Notes: a model not told the origin generated them from the letters alone. Positions 10,540-23,916 are shown, counted from the first letter of the stretch. The stretch: DNA of 64,000 nt from Oncomelania hupensis (GCA_036898135.1 CM072511.1:47009338-47073337); one strand, 5' to 3'. Made by a program: numbers and translations.

Positions 10540-12066
10540 TGTGTGGCTAGTATTGCATGCAGCAAGCCTCCCAAACTGATGTGATCTGTTTCATTTGTCA
10601 CCGTGGCTTACCACAAAACTACAAGATCAAATGTGGATATTTGTTCCGTGTCATTCATCAAACGGTCTATTCCATCTTTTCCGATATTCTATTGCACTCG
10701 AAGTCAGGGTTCTATTTCAATTACAGAGAGGTTACTCTGTGTCTAGTTTACGCCATTCATCAAAGGGTCTTTTTCTTTTGTTAATACGCTGTTTTATTTC
10801 ATGGGTTCTGTATCGAGCATCAAGGTAATCATCAGGCCTGTTTATCAAATGCCATACATGTCTATCGACCCTACGATTGTCAGTCCAGCCCTGATCCTAA
10901 TGCGTTCGCAATATGTAAGGATCTGCTGATAACTAATGTCAGCAGACCAACGTAAGTGTCAATCATGTACAATTCTGTTGAAAAAAAAAGAAGTCCAAAA
11001 TAAATTAAGCGTGAATGTGAACGAGTGCGTTGATAAATCATGTGAACAGACCAAATTCAAGAGTGAATTTTTCTTATCAATAGATCTTAAATGATTTTTT
11101 AGGCTCAAGAGTTGCTCAAGGTGGTGGCCAAGAACCAGATCTCAGACAAGCCGCTGCACAATGCTCCATCTTGAGGCGCGCGTCTAAAGCCCCAAACAAA
11201 CGGGCGCATATTTGCCCAACACTGATCTGAAGGGAGTTACAGATCGTCAACAAGGTTTACCACCTCGTTACTGGAGACTGTATGCTTAACTCGTGAACGT
11301 TTCTAGTCTATGGGATTTAACGACTTATTGAACGAACAGTGGTGTAGCATCAGAAGGATGTACACTGTTTTAAGCCTAATTGTTTCAGAAAATCTCTTCA
11401 ACAGACGTATCGCCTAGCACATCACATTCGTGTTGTGGTGAACATCTTCATAGATTTCTGTATTCCCTTTAATACAGGCGAAAGGCGGGCTTCATGTACG
11501 ATGTGTATTCAAGCAATGTTCTTACCAGGTACCTTGAGCAGTGTTTTTAGATGCTACCTGCGCTATAGCACAAAATATTATTCAATTAGTACTAACGGTT
11601 TGCTTTACATTTACTTTTTACAAATCACAAAAATTAGGTTACAGACTTGTAATCGCTGCATACTATCAATGTTCTGACCACCCCCCTCCCACCCACCCCC
11701 CTTTCCCCCCCCCCCCGGGGAAAAAAGTTTCGTTTTAATGCTTTAAAGCAGGGCACACCAATACATCAACGTCCAGAACGTTAATGTCTGGGACGAACGA
11801 ATGAGGTAGTACCCTTGTCTATTGCTTCCTGCCGGCTTCGAGAATCAAAAATACAGTTAGACGAACGAAAGAACGTTTTGTCCCAAAATCTCCGGGAATC
11901 GTGCACTGTACACGGATTTCCAGAATGCACCTTCAAAGTATAAAGTTAATGGTTTGTATACAACAGTTAGAAAACGCGTAGGAAAAAACTCTCTGCAAAG
12001 GGGGATAGACACGTGCAGGAGTCGAAGGAGCGATATCCGCCTACCTCGCCAGACAAAAGATGGATA
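10540..12066. other. Non-coding stretch
   Basis: No gene recognised. A C-rich tract lies at about 11680-11717. Sequence is otherwise unique and AT-rich. Confidence 0.5.
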
Positions 12067-12071
12067 GTAGG

Positions 12072-12645
12072 TGTTACGTTGAAACGCGAATGGTAGTATG
12101 TCTGAAACGCGCACGATAGATCTAATTGTTTCTTTTGAAAAGTATTCAATAATAAAGTGTATTTACCTTTGATTTGAGTTTGCGTTGTTGTTAGAAGAAG
12201 CTTTGTATAACGTTGGTAATTTTTGTTAATCGATATTATTAGAGAATTCTCTAGATTCGCGTGTTTACTGTCGATAGAAACTTCCTGATAAATGTCGAAG
12301 TTTGAGAACGTTCCTGGAATGTTTAGAAAGATGTATGACGTAAGTCAGTGATGACGATCTTTAGTTCGATTGGTGGTAAAGCGTCATCGGGAACATTCTG
12401 ATCGAGAGAAAAAGTATAAAATGGACACACTGTGTTGTGAAAGTTGTTGAGTTGAGAATTGTATGCAGATGTTGATGTGTGCTGAATAAAAGTGGAAAAT
12501 TTCATACGAAGACTCAGTGACTTGTATGCTGATTGAACGGGTTACGTGGATAATCGAATCCGAGCTTACACTCATCAGGAGCATTCACGCATTGGGGCTG
12601 AATCTACTACTGATTGAAAACACCACCATCAAACGGAGTGTAACA
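12072..12645 (+). mobile_element. Solo LTR, 574 bp, copy 1
   Basis: The element starts TGTTACG and ends TGTAACA, with imperfect inverted tips of the TG..CA type. GTAGG flanks both sides (12067-12071 and 12646-12650), a 5-bp target duplication. Inside are a CCAAT-like box (reverse, near 12369), a TATA box TATAAAA (12415-12421) and a polyadenylation signal AATAAA (12485-12490) in the order expected of U3-R-U5. The copy at 25397-25986 on the minus strand matches along its whole length. No internal region or second LTR is nearby, so it is a solo LTR left by recombination. TSD size fits Ty3, BEL or Copia groups. Confidence 0.88.
12415..12421 (+). promoter_or_regulatory. TATA box of solo LTR
   Basis: TATAAAA in the U3 part of the LTR, about 65 bp upstream of its AATAAA signal; conserved in position as CTATATAATT in the minus-strand copy near 25630. 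Confidence 0.65.
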
Positions 12646-12650
12646 GTAGG

Positions 12651-13660
12651 TGCGAACTAGAAGTGGTTGTGAAGACGAAGACAATGTAAAGATGTATTAC
12701 ATTATGGTTGCTTGTTGCTTCGTTATAGTCTATGAATTTTAAATGTCAAAATACGTTTATTGAGTGAATGCTTGTAATTTTATTTTCTTACACATTTATT
12801 GCAATTTGTTGTAGTACTGTCGGCAACGCATGTCCTAATTTCTCTGTTTGAGAGAATAAAGTAATCTTCAATCTTGAAGATAAGGGTATTGAGAAGATAA
12901 GTATAGCTTTTGATGATTCTTCACAATTCTATTGTCTTCACCATAGTGATATTATCCCTCCATCCCCCACCCTCACCCACCTACCTTCACTTCACCCCAC
13001 TCCACCCCATCAACAACAAAACATTCCATTCTACCCCAATGTCTCTAAGCAGCTGATAGTGCGAGCGAGAGTGAGAGGAGAGAAAGAGAGAGAAAATCTG
13101 TTCCAAAACTTTTTAATGAACTCGGGTCTCAAGCAAGTCTGGAACATCTTGAAGATCAAACATTATGATTTGAATACGTCCATGCGTGCAGAAGATATTC
13201 TTAGTAATTTTAATGAGATAGAGAGCAGAATTGCCCTGTCTGTTTTGATTGCTCTGACGAAATAATCGACAAGCATTAATATGTAAATGAAATGCAGAGC
13301 GAAGAAGAAGCCGGTATAAGAAGAATAACTAAATACACGTAGTGGCATCAGCAATCTGCTTTTTCTTCAACCTCCATCATCAGTAAAGTTATCTTTATTG
13401 TCGTCGTAGTCATCGTTATTATTATCATAAACACATGTTGTTGCTGCTGTTGTAGTTGATTTTGAAGTTGTTGCTTTTTTTTTTTACAGTGAAATATAAT
13501 AGTCTATGAGTAGTGATAGTGATAAACTTAAATTTCTTTCTATACCAAGAAGATGTTTAATCTCCATTAAAACAAAGTTTCCAAACTTGCAAAAGGAGTT
13601 TTCCTTGCATAAGGATTAGTTATTTGTGGCTTAGTGAATTAATTTCAATTACAAGTAGTA
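12651..13660. other. Non-coding stretch
   Basis: C-rich tract at about 12955-13012 and a GTTGTT patch near 13438-13475. No gene recognised. Confidence 0.5.
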
Positions 13661-14260
13661 AAACAGAAGTTTTCCAATCACGCGATTAAAACTTGGCATT
13701 GCGAAGCCAATATAAATTTAAGAAGAGATTAATTATTCCCTACAGACGCACACACACACACACACACACAACACACACGTACACGCACACACAGACACAC
13801 ACACACACAGACACATACACACACGTCTTGTTGTTCTTAGTGGACTGAACTCAGTCTATGTTTCAGAGAGACAAAAACTTTGCATTGCTTGAAGCTGAAC
13901 ATCAATATTGGCAGTTCTCTGAAAATGAATCCATTTCACATTCCTTTAACCATCTTTTATCCACGTCAATGGGTATCGAGCTTTATCAAGGATTTCGATT
14001 GATCGCGTAATGAATTCGTTTCAATAATCGATTTTTTTTAAATAATTAATTCTCTGTCATTTTCCAATGACGTGACATAAAACTCGGCATTTAGAAGCCA
14101 ATATCAAATGCGACAGTTTGTAGAAGAGAATATTTCCTTCACACGCAAGCACGCAAACATACACACACATACACGTACGCACATACGCTCGCACACGCAC
14201 ACACACGCACACACAATCCTTTCCTCTTGGGTGAAATGAACTCCACGTTTCAAAGCATCT
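13660..14260 (+). repeat. Two diverged direct repeats ending in CA tracts
   Basis: The segment near 13668-13790 (TTTTCCAATCACG, AAAACTTGGCATT, GAAGCCAATAT, then a CA tract) recurs at 14058-14215 (TTTTCCAATGACG, AAAACTCGGCATT, GAAGCCAATAT, then a CA tract). Spacing is about 390 bp in the same orientation, suggesting an old tandem duplication whose CA tails grew separately. Confidence 0.65.
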
Positions 14261-14785
14261 TATAATAGTCTGAATTTGAAATGTAATACTGTTTCGACAA
14301 AAACGATCGTAATTGAACATGAAATTATTTCAAAGTTTATCAAACACCTTTTAACTGCAGTGGATGCTGAACTCACGTTGTTCTGCAGATGCACCGAAAA
14401 TAGATCTATTGTTAACCTAACAAACGCATTTGCATCTTTTTAATTTTCTCTAATTTGCGAACGTGCCTTTTGTACGGTTGATGCCTTCCCTTGGCAGTGT
14501 TTATTGACGCAAGGAACTCGTTTTTGCCACTATCCTTGGATTTATTTATTGGAATTTTCATTGAACAAAGGGGTAAAATACGGTGCAATGTATGTACACG
14601 GGAAGAAGTGAATGAACTACTGGGGCATATATAAATTAGCGAAACATGCAGAAGACACCTTCAAAAAAAAAACAACAACAAAAAACTTTATAAACTGATT
14701 GATTATTTCTTCGGCCGAATTTCTAGTTTACCGTGCCGGATGATGCTCATTCCTCTACTTCTTCCTTCTAGTCCTTAGCCCCCCC
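14261..14785. other. Non-coding stretch
   Basis: Unique AT-rich sequence; no gene recognised. Confidence 0.5.
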
Positions 14786-14839
14786 CCCATCTCTCTTCCT
14801 TCTCCCTCTCCCTCTCTATCTCTCTCCCTCTTCTCTCTC

Positions 14840-14886
<47 letters not shown>
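14786..14886. repeat. CT-rich microsatellite
   Basis: TCTCTC and TCCCTC units; the minus-strand RE-rich frame is repeat translation. It abuts a LINE 3' end. Confidence 0.9.
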
Positions 14887-15195
14887 AGATGCTGCAAGTT
14901 GTGGTTCACGACGGGGGGATCAGTCTGTCGATACTGGAAGCCCTCTGTGTGGTCACGAATTAGAAGATGATTATCACTTTTTCCTTGTTTGCCCTGCATA
15001 ATTATGAATCTATACGAAGGAATTGCATACCGATATGAAATACATTACAGTGTAATAGGTCAAAGCTATATTATGTAACAAAACTGCTTGCATTTAAGGA
15101 TGAAAATAAACTAAAGAATTTAAATAAATGTATGGCAGAGGCCTTAATTAGTAGACCGTCACATATTATAGATGTAAAGAAAAGTCTCTATTAGT
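14887..15195 (+). pseudogene. LINE polyprotein 3' end with zinc finger (family C)
   Basis: The first part reads LCGHELEDDYHFFLVCPA (about 14947-15000), the C-H-C end of the zinc-binding motif found at the C-terminus of many LINE polyproteins. A later frame reads TKLLAFKDENKLKNLNKCMA and ends at a stop at 15193-15195. At least two frameshifts or stops lie between. The upstream boundary is the CT microsatellite. No reverse-transcriptase core remains. It resembles the fragment at 62935-63496 in architecture, not closely in residues. Confidence 0.75.
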
Positions 15196-15566
15196 ACTTC
15201 TTTTTTAATTGTTTTTTTTTTTGTTTTTTTCTTTGGAGTGAGGTGGTGGGGGGTGGAGGGTCAAACGAAATGTGAATAAAAACATATATTGATTTAAATT
15301 GTGTACCTGCCTGGTCACTTTGTTCCGTTTGAACAAATGTAGGTATGTGTTGCAGAAGAATACATTGAGTGTTTGTTTTGGACAATCATATTGACAATAA
15401 TGTAATCACGCTTTTATTATATTTTTAGGATCATTTGTAGTCATAGGCTGCATGCATAGATTGTACATTCATATTTATAGTTTAAAAATTAATATTAGCT
15501 AATTATTACAATTGATAAATTGAGGGCTGTGTTGCGAAAGACATTAATGAATCAAATTGTCAATTG

Positions 15567-15620
<54 letters not shown>

Positions 15621-17850
15621 ATTGTGTATGGCTATAACTTGACACGCGTAGTAATAAAACAAAATCGATCCTTTTCAGGATGAGTGCTTTAAAATCCTAA
15701 AAGAGTTTCTTGTTATTGACTGACTCACTGATTCATTATCTGTTTGAATCGGTTGATCTACGCCATCTTGATTTATTTGCCGAGTTACCGATCCCTGGTT
15801 TGACTTGTTTTGGGACCGTTTCATATTATGGCATTGTATGTCAAAGGCGCTCTAACAGATCTCCAAACCTTCCTAGTTACACTTTTACAAGGTCTGTTGC
15901 GGGTTCAAAGGAAAAGTTTGGATTAAAAAGCTGTGCGGCGCGGTGTCGTACGACCAGGATTTTGTAGCGCGCTGTCCGCAAGAAGAAAAGAAAGTTGGCA
16001 GCTTTTTACTAGATCTTGTAGGAGGCAGGTCAGACATGTTCCGCCACAGGGGCAGGACAGCCTCTTCAAGATATGTCCCCAGTGCGGTCTGAGTGTCACG
16101 ACCCAGCCCTACACGCTTCCTCGAAGTTCTATGGAAGCAGTTTCGTAGCCTCTAATACTCACGATTGTCTTCTTCTCTCGCGGGCTGATCACAGTGATCG
16201 GTTAAAGCAAATCTGATTTGCCAGGACTGAACAAGACCCAATGGACAATAAGATTGTATTGGCGAAAAGAGTCTCGGTGTCCAGGATAACTCAAGCAATT
16301 TCACCTGCTTTCGACAATTCTTGGTCTCTGAATCTGAATAAGCTGACTCCGAGTTATTGTTGTTAATTTAAACAGTTAAATGTTTAATTGACTCCGAATA
16401 ACAAGGGTAAAGGCACATGGGAACCCATACGTGTTGGCTTAGATACACCAGATCTGTAAGTTAGTCCCCGACCCGAAACAGATTTCTTTCAAGCGTACAC
16501 TGACAAATCTTTGAAAGCCATAATTTGAGGTTTAGCATGTTCTGACACCCCGCCGCGCCGGAAGTGGTCAAAGAGTTTGGTCCTCCCATTTGTGGTAGGT
16601 CGTTTAATCCAATAAAAAGGTGGTACATGGTGACGGCTCCTTTCGTGGCTCTTGGATCTCTCCATCTTCCTTCCATTCTGGAAGATGTGACCTATACCTC
16701 CCATCGTATTTACTAGACATTGCAAACATCTCTATGAGAATTTGATCCAAGACGTTCCCTTTAATACTAGTGCAATCTTACTTTCCGATATAACTGCGTA
16801 TTCTTGTATCGTCTTAGGTTTGACAACAAGGTAGTTCTGACTCAAGACCTAAACAGGTCTTAATGTCCTGAACTGTGCTTTTTCCCGTTTTGATATAAGG
16901 ATAGTTTTTAACAGCGTTAACGCGGTACTAAAAAAAAGTTATCAACTTTTAATATACAATACATAATTAACAGCAGTTTAAAGAATGTCTAAACCCAAAA
17001 CTAGCTACATCTAATAAGTGAACTTGGGAAATACCCTAATCTGTCATATTAAACTTTTCATCACGTTTACTGACAGCAGAATTAATTATATTTCCATATC
17101 GATTTCTTTCCATTTTGTTTTTTCTTCCTCCGCCTTCTTCTTTTTTCTTTTCCACATCCTCTTCTTTTCTTCCCTCATGCTCGCTCTTCTTCTTCTCACT
17201 GGCAAAGCTTGTGCATGGGTATGTGTGATTTATCTATATCCATAAAACTTGACACAAAGACAAGACGGTTAATGGTAGACTCGTTACATGAAAAGAACAC
17301 TCTGCGGATCATAAAATCTACTGCTTTGAAATGCCATTGGTACTCGTTAGCGCATAAATCTAGAGAGTGGAACAACAACAAAAAACTTGCTTGTCTCAAA
17401 ACTACGAAGTACAGATGATGTTTTTGTTGAATGCCATTGACGTCAAGTCCGTCTGTATTAAGTTTATTTTCAAATCCAGAGTTAAGGCAATTTTTAAAAT
17501 ACTTTTTGCTGAAACGAGGAAGATGTAAAGGGAAATGTTTTTAAACACGGAAAGGTTTATGAGTACAGATTTATATATGCATAGCTAATCTACCTGTCTT
17601 GACGTAATGACATCCATCTTGCACTAAATATTGCCAGAGATTTTTAAAAAAAGTATCGAAGTCAGAGATTACACAATCATAATCTACCTGTTTTGTGATC
17701 AGTAATGAAGATTTTAGCGACTCTTCACCGACACCTAGCGGATATAACAGTAATAATTGCCTTAAGGATTCGATGTTGACGCAGCATCTCATATTTTATG
17801 TCACTCACTGACGCAACTACCCCATACTATGATGTCAAAGTAACCATTGT
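15196..17850. other. Long non-coding stretch
   Basis: T-rich run at 15203-15232, a (CT)n/(CTTT)n tract at 15575-15620 and otherwise unique sequence. Frames at 15710-15967 and 15933-16148 (with a CPQCG motif) have no recognisable domain, and I do not call them genes. Confidence 0.5.
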
Positions 17851-18100
17851 TTAATTCTGATATTTATTTATTTATTTATTTATTTATTTATTGACGTAGT
17901 GTTGTTTTTATTTAAAGTAACCATTATATACTGTTTAAATAATATTTATTTATTTATTTAAATATTTATTTAGTTATTTATTATTGTTTACCAAAGTATT
18001 TTTTTTAATTTACACGTTCTGACAAAACAGCAACATAATATGACGTCAAGGTAAATACTGTTTGTCGTCGCCTTATTATTTATTTTTATTTATTTATAGA
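17851..18100. repeat. (TTTA)n-rich AT patches
   Basis: ATTT/TTTA units at about 17859-17893, 17944-17985 and 18073-18098, interrupted by unique sequence. Confidence 0.85.
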
Positions 18101-19108
18101 CATCTGAGTCTGAGCGTTGCAGGCAATTTGGAAAACTTTTTTTTCTTCTGCAGCAGCATACAGTCACAACTTTCACAGTAAGACCTTTCACAGTGGGCAC
18201 TATCTTACTGTAAGTGCGGGAGATTAGAATATTTGTTTTGAACGAGTATCTCACTATGTTGTTGTGGTTGATGTTGTTATTATTATTGCTGTTGTTGTTG
18301 TCTTTGTTCTGTCATCGTCGTCGTTTTGTTTTTATTAAAGTGCTCTTTCTATTTTCACTTTTTAAGAGCCACTCTCCATCCTACCTCAAAAACGCAAGCG
18401 TCATACGACGAAAGTAAATATGCTTGTGGGTGTCTGTCATTAACTAAAAAGTCAGTCTTGCCATCCTGCCTGCTTTAATGAGCTCGCGTGTTTACAAGTG
18501 GTTTTGGTTCGTTTAAAAGGAGCGTGCTATTTGAATCCCATTTCTATTTTGGAAACGTTTACTTTTTTAAAGACGTAATTTAAAAAAAAAAACATAGATT
18601 AATGGACATTTCGGCGGCAAAAATCTTTAAAAGAGACTAGAGTCCAAAAAAGTATAATGCGTGCGCAAAAATCTGTTGTTGTTTTTTTTCGGGAACTGCT
18701 TTCGAATTTCTCCTTTTTGCGAGACATACTGTTCTAAAAAACTGTAAACTCATTTCTAAACTGATTTTTTTAACAATCAAATTAACAAAAAATAGATCTA
18801 ATGCGGAATGGAAATGTCTGTGTTTGGTGTCAAAGCCCTTTACGGAACACAGCTAACCAAAGCTTTGCCTGTAAACATGCAAACCATTTAACGGAGTTTT
18901 CTCTGAAAACCAAGTTTTATCTGCATTATTTACAGTTTTACCGATTTTTTTTCCGTCGCAGTCTGTTTTGATTCAAAGCAACATTACTTTTGTTGCAAAT
19001 ATATAGACAATTACTGAACAAGTGCTTTCGCCGGTGTGACTGTCCTTTTAAGAACTGAACTTGCTTGTGTAACTGAATGTTACAAACTGTATCCTTTTTA
19101 ACACAAAG
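18101..19108. other. Non-coding stretch
   Basis: GTT-rich patch near 18255-18300; A and T runs near 18580-18780. No gene. Confidence 0.5.
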
Positions 19109-19212
19109 TAGGAGGAGGAGGAGGGGGAGGAGGAGGAGGAGGAGGAGGAGGAAGAAGAAGAAGAAGAAGAAGAAGAAGAAGAAGAAGAAGAAGAAGAAGA
19201 AGAAGAAGAAGA
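19109..19212. repeat. (AGG)n-(AAG)n array
   Basis: AGG units (19109-19152) pass into AAG units (19153-19211). Poly-Ser, poly-Phe and poly-Lys frames over this stretch are artefacts. Confidence 0.95.
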
Positions 19213-20034
19213 CATTCCTGACCCCGCCCAGCCCATACAAAGTGTTAAACGAAATATGAACTCGGTGAATGTTTTGGTAAACAAAGAAAGGTGACGCCAT
19301 TTTCTCTGATCATATTTTATTATTCAGACACGACACGTTTCACATTTATTTTAAAGAGGTAGACAAGAAAACCATACAAGTCGCGATATTCACAACTGAA
19401 CAATACTGACGCAAAGTTTTGATAGATATGTATAGAGCTTTCATATAGATAGAGTCTTTGAAGTAGTGTGTCTACACTCAAGCGCTCAGCTAAAATCAAA
19501 GTTGTGTCTTAAAGTAGAAAACATTATCAATCAAACACAAGATACACTCCAGTCGCAGATCAATTGCCAAGCCGTTGTCGAGGACGGGGCTGCATGTTCT
19601 AGTCCGGTACGTATACTTCAATTCGATTAAAAGAAAACAATTAAAATCTGAAATAACTGCAAGACGAGAACACGGATGTTAGTGTGATAAGAGTAACTGG
19701 GTTAGCTTAAGGTTTGGAATAACTGGGGTCATACTGAGTTTTCACAGGAACACATTCCTGCGACGAATTCCATGTCGTCTAGTTGCAATTTTTGGATTTT
19801 CAGACTTATCTGGAAATACTTTGAATTAGTCGTGAATCAGAACGAGCCAAATGTCGTTCGGTCCGTCAGTCGGTAGGTCTGTCCGACCGTTGGAGGCCAT
19901 CAAGAACTTCTAAAGGGATTTGACCAAGGAACATACCTAGGTCAGTGGTCTGCCTCCCGCTTCCTCAACTTGCTCTACCGCAAAGGTCAAGGTCACTGGT
20001 GTTGGTAAATACGTTTTGCTCAATATCTCTAACC
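19213..20034. other. Non-coding stretch
   Basis: Unique sequence. GGTCAAGGTCACT at about 19985-19997 is a nuclear-receptor-like half-site, also seen near 60 kb. No gene recognised. Confidence 0.5.
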
Positions 20035-20260
20035 GGCTGAAGCGATTTTGTTGAGTAGTTCAGATGGTGACCTGTTATCAATCTTTTTTTTTTTTTTTTT
20101 TTTGCTTCGTTAGGATAAAAAAGACGAGTCACAGCACGGCCAAGAAAATTAACACTTTCGATAATTCTTGCTTATCGGTTATGTGTGTAAATGTTTAGAA
20201 ATACATTTGAATGGCTTGCCATCTTGTTTTATTTTGGGGACTGCCGCCGATCACGACACG
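20035..20260 (+). repeat. Dispersed repeat, copy 2 (partner at 6690-6895)
   Basis: Same ordered blocks as 6690-6895, including TTTGCTTC-TTAGGATAAA, CGGTTATGTGTGT and GGCTTGCCATCTTGTT. A T20 run (20085-20104) interrupts it. Confidence 0.6.
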
Positions 20261-20720
20261 ATACGATTCAAATGTTATTACCAAGTGAAACTGGAGGGAC
20301 AGGCTTTGATACAAGAGGCAACATGCAACAGTGCTGAAACTGCATTAAAACATGGCATACAAGAAGAAGCAGAAACAAACCAGAGGTCTATTATAGGCTT
20401 AAGTAGTAGTTACATTTACACACAGCGCTTGGCCGGCGTCATACCCTTGAACATGGTGAAACTAGGGGAGATACAAATGTGAGTAAAATATGTGCAATGG
20501 GTAGCTTCGTTGTAATCAGTAGGACCGGAGTTAATGTAAAGATTCTGGAATATTATACTCTTACTAGAGTCAATTGGAAAGTTAGCATTTCAAACACACA
20601 CACACACCAACACACACACACACACACACACGCAGCCGAGACTTTCCCGAAACGCCACCTACGTTGTGCTGACAATGGGTCATATTTCGTCCCCATTTTT
20701 AAGTAATTTGCAGTGTTTGA
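20261..20720. other. Non-coding stretch with CA tract
   Basis: (CA)n at about 20597-20632. The frame at 20168-20482 spans the dispersed repeat and shows no domain. Confidence 0.5.
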
Positions 20721-20751
20721 ACCCTAACCCTAACCCAGCCCTAACCCTAAC
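20721..20751. repeat. Short interstitial telomere-like repeat
   Basis: ACCCTAACCCTAACCC, then AGCCCTAACCCTAAC: four to five CCCTAA units with one interruption. TTAGGG is the canonical repeat of most animals, molluscs included. At about 30 bp it is an interstitial relic or chance run, not a chromosome end. Confidence 0.7.
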
Positions 20752-20937
20752 GGATCATTGTTCTGACATCAAAACAAGTGTAGGCATGTCAATACAAGTT
20801 ATGTAGATGTTCACCGATTTGTTCAGATAACACTGTGTAAACAAGGACGTACACACACCCACACACACACTTACATCCTCTCAGCCTTTGAGTATGTCAC
20901 TGCGTAACCCCCACCTCCACCCCTCTTTTATCCTCCT

Positions 20938-20991
<54 letters not shown>

Positions 20992-21370
20992 CTCCCTTTT
21001 CTTCTAAAGAGTCCTTATCTTTGTTTTTTTTTTCTTTCTCTCTTTGTTTCTTTCTATCATTCTTCTCCTTGCCTGGGAAAAAACACAACTTAAAAGTTAA
21101 GAGTTGGAATCTTGTCTCTTCCCGAGAGTTTTTGTTTTACTGTAGTGTTTGCCTCGTTAACTCTACACGCCTATCTACGCACAAGTATTTAGCACGCAGG
21201 AAACTATGGCTTGATTTTAAGTCAGTGGCTTTCAAAAGCATCTAGTCGACACGAAAGTATCTAAATGAATGTCGTAATTTAAGTATCGCATAGAAACATT
21301 AGGACAGAACGGGTTTTCATGCATTGATCCTACAGCCGCCAACGCATCTTTCCTATAATGGGAAAACGTC
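20752..21370. other. Non-coding stretch with CT tract
   Basis: CT microsatellite at about 20938-20988 and a T-rich patch near 21020-21040. No gene. Confidence 0.55.
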
Positions 21371-21476
21371 TGAGAAGAAGAAAAAGAAAAAGAAGAAGCA
21401 GAAGCAGAAGAAGAAGAAGAAGAAGAAGAAGAAGAAGAAGAAGAAGAAGAAGAAGAAATGATGTAAAGTTATAACT

Positions 21477-21546
<70 letters not shown>
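21371..21546. repeat. (GAA)n followed by (CA)n
   Basis: GAA/GCA units at 21373-21457, a 20-bp spacer, then CA at 21479-21546. Low-complexity frames across it are artefacts. Confidence 0.95.
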
Positions 21547-22397
21547 ATCTTACTCCCCCCCCTACCTCCCCACCCAATCATAGATCCTATATAAAACTTG
21601 GATAAGTCAACTTTACTGTCTTTTACAAGAAAAGATTAATAAATTAAAATAATAGCTTCTGCATAACTTCACTGCTTGGCTAAACTTCTTCTTACCCTGA
21701 ATTTCAGAATTGTGTCCCAGCACTTTGCTGAGGAAATAGCCAGCGTGTTGAAGAATATCAGACAGGAAGGACACAGCATGAGACGTCTTAATTGAAACAC
21801 ATTAAAGGAAGACTCAATTACCACTAGAATATTACTACTCGAGTAATACTTCATTACTACAGAACTGCAGTCAAATGTAACTCACATCAGATTTGCGCAA
21901 AGAACTGAACCAAACTTAAAATGTCACCCTTACCCCTCTCCCCACAAAAAAATATTCATGGTTAAAATGCTAAGGGAACATTGTGACATTCATATTGCAA
22001 TGGCTTTGGTGGACCAGTGAACCATCTCTGTGCGCCGCGCTCCCTTTAAACTTCCCTGTAAAACTAAATGCATAGCCCTTCAAACCTAACAGTCTCTTTG
22101 ACTGGTTGTCTGTCTATAGGTCAGGACTGATTGCCAGCACCTGTTCTCACTGTATTGACCTCCACCCCACAGCCCACCTTGCCGGTTACCTGCATGTTGT
22201 GGCCTTTTTGGCCAGTTTTTACCTGGTCTAGACTTTGCTGGCCAGTGCAGTGATTGTGCTTGTTCCCATAATCATCTGCACTTCACCTCATTACAGGCCC
22301 CGTACATAGTCTATGCACTGCATTAAGGTTAGTTTGCTGTGTCCGGTAGACCACGTGAAGGCGCTAATTTGCTTTGTGTGACTGGGTTCAAGTATAA
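21547..22397. other. Non-coding stretch
   Basis: Unique sequence without a recognisable gene. Confidence 0.5.
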
Positions 22398-22860
22398 TTG
22401 ATTCAAGATTCAAGATTCAAGATTTATTGACTTCATGTGAAGAATTTGTTTTGCGCGTATGGAAATACATCAGAATATAGGTTATAAGTTCATACGCAAT
22501 ACAATACATTACAGCACAGTGCAAGCAGACACAACGCTTTCTCACATTTACGCAAAGTAGGCTATCAAAAGTAAACAATCAGACATCACACATCAGGCAA
22601 TCAGATCACAAAATAGAACCACAAACACTGTCAATATATATCATGTCACCTAATCGCGTCAAGCACCCACATCACAGTCTATACGTCAATTGATTAAACC
22701 AACATACAACGCCTCACAGTTCACATTACATTAATAGTCAATGTTCTTATACATCTTGCACAAACAATCAATACATTTTCGCACACATTCATACAGCATG
22801 GTAGTAATAAAAAAATACTTGATGAACAAAGATTCCATTAAAATCATCATAACTAGTACA
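22398..22860 (-). mobile_element. Probable LINE 3' UTR with (TTGAATC)n tail
   Basis: On the minus strand the segment ends CAATAAATCTTGAATCTTG followed by two more TTGAATC-type units (22398-22432), a LINE-style terminal tail after a polyadenylation-like AATAAA. The upstream few hundred bases are non-coding and would be 3' UTR; the 5' limit is not defined. Confidence 0.6.
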
Positions 22861-22937
22861 CAATATGACTAGTAAATACATAGGCCTAATGCGCAATTCC
22901 GGCAGACAAAAGGAAGGCGGATACAATAACGAAGAAG

Positions 22938-23101
<164 letters not shown>

Positions 23102-23216
23102 AAATTTTAAAAAAGGGAGAATTTAGAATTAAGTGGCCGCGGATAACAAAGAAGAAGAAGGAGTAGTAGTATATTTTATTAACGTCTGCTAAAACCAAAG
23201 GTCATTCGAGACGAAA

Positions 23217-23448
23217 AAAAGAAGAAGGAGAAGAAGAAGGAGAAGAAGAAGAAAAAGAAGAAGAAGAAGAAGAAGAAGAAGAAGAAGAAGAAGAAGAAGA
23301 AGAAGAAGAAGAAGAAGAAGAAGAAGAAGAAGAAGAAGAAGATGAATAAGAAGAAGAAGAAGAAGAAGAAGATGAAGAAGAAGAAGAAGAAGAAGAAGAA
23401 GAAGAAGAAGAAGAAGAAGAAGAAGAAGAAGAAGAAGAAGAAAAAAAA
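23217..23448. repeat. (GAA)n array, ~230 bp
   Basis: GAA/AAG units with isolated GAT and GGA variants. The sequence is purine-only on the plus strand for long stretches. Confidence 0.95.
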
Positions 23449-23842
23449 CCGAGACTGCCCTGATAGGTATGTAAAAAACATGAGTCTGTACAGACGTGAA
23501 ATCTTTCCGTGAATGTTCTTGAATAGTATTTACCCTGGCACAGAGGTTAACAGTAAGAAGAAGGAGAAACCTCCAGCAGTGCAAAGATTATCAATACCTG
23601 TTAAAGCTGTACAGATTTAGTGGTGATTTCTAGGTAAAGAAGAAGCAGTCCATTAACGAAAAAAAGAAGACTAAGAAGGAATTCAAACAAAGAAGAAGAA
23701 GCAGAAGAAGAAAAAGAAGAAGACAGCAACACTTATAAGATCGGATAGGTATAACATGACCGAGTCTGGACACACTTGAACTGTTTGTGTGAATGTCTTG
23801 AGTTAAAGCTAAGTATATAGTACTCACTATTGCATTGAGATT
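23449..23842. other. Non-coding spacer between GAA arrays
   Basis: Unique sequence with short GAA patches near 23690-23722. Two segments are alike: near 23455-23525 and 23735-23805 (GATAGGTAT, GAGTCTG..CA, TTGTGTGAATGT/TTCCGTGAATGT), an old duplication accompanying the arrays. Confidence 0.6.
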
Positions 23843-23916
23843 TAGAAGAAGAAGAAGAAGAAGAAGAAGAAGAAGAAGAAGAAGAAGAAGAAGAAGAAGA
23901 AGAAGAAGAAGAAGAA

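Noticed and set aside
20721..20751. Chromosome end
   Set aside because: Only four to five CCCTAA units with unique sequence on both sides.
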